From NCBI GenBank assembly GCA_026710565.1, contig JAPOQV010000208.1, forward strand, positions 1-5,810: DNA of 5,810 bases. Direction: 5' to 3'. Positions within the stretch are counted from its first letter, which is position 1; each line of letters begins with the position of its first letter. Below are positions 5,810 to 5,810 of the stretch, one piece after another. This DNA comes from Spirochaetaceae bacterium. GTDB taxonomy: Bacteria > Spirochaetota > Spirochaetia > SZUA-6 > Bin103. The notes beneath the pieces are model-generated. The model searched no databases. It was not told the DNA's origin and was given only the letters and a program-made list of their open reading frames with translations. The position numbers were made by a program, and so were the translations under genes.

Positions 5810-5810
5810 C

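Noticed and set aside
1..5810. CRISPR arrays, tRNA or rRNA genes, insertion sequences
   Set aside because: I found no regularly spaced repeats, cloverleaf or rRNA-like sequence, transposase coding or terminal inverted repeats.

Overview
This high-GC window holds parts of two carbohydrate ABC importers and the 3' portion of an unrelated fibronectin-type-III (FN3) protein. The organism is most likely a diderm bacterium. A high-GC spirochaete is my best guess: the binding protein has a plain Sec signal peptide ending in an Ala/Glu-rich run (no lipobox cysteine), and LplB/LplC-type sugar importers without their own ATPase are common in that group. This is inference from gene style; no marker gene is present.

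Layout. At 15-923 (+) lies a MalG-type (CUT1) permease, probably the last gene of an operon entering from the left. Its start region carries a tandem duplication of a ribosome-binding site plus ATG. The gene runs tail to tail into a second operon on the minus strand; the 63-base gap (924-986) holds a strong GC-rich hairpin that could serve both directions. The minus-strand operon, in transcription order, is an LplB-type permease (4401-3445), an LplC/YtcP-type permease (3451-2567, GTG start overlapping the lplB stop) and a periplasmic solute-binding protein (2522-987). A 44-base gap before the binding-protein gene holds a hairpin and a consensus Shine-Dalgarno. An extended -10 sequence lies so close to the lplB ATG that the message would be almost leaderless. 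Upstream, 4402-4648 is non-coding and has an exact 8-bp inverted repeat. From 4649 to the right edge a minus-strand gene encodes at least two, probably three, FN3 domains; its start is outside the window.

How the genes fit together. The binding protein would capture an oligosaccharide or sugar derivative in the periplasm and deliver it to an LplB/LplC heterodimer in the inner membrane. No ATPase gene is visible in either operon, so both importers probably borrow a shared MsmX/UgpC-type ATPase encoded elsewhere, as is known for the Lpl/Ytc and many CUT1 systems. The substrate cannot be read from the sequence. The FN3 protein has no evident functional link to the transporter and sits in locally AT-richer sequence at its 3' end.

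I see no wholly new system. The points worth checking are the duplicated start module, the near-leaderless lplB promoter, the inverted repeat upstream of it, the hairpin before the binding-protein gene, and the identity of the FN3 protein.
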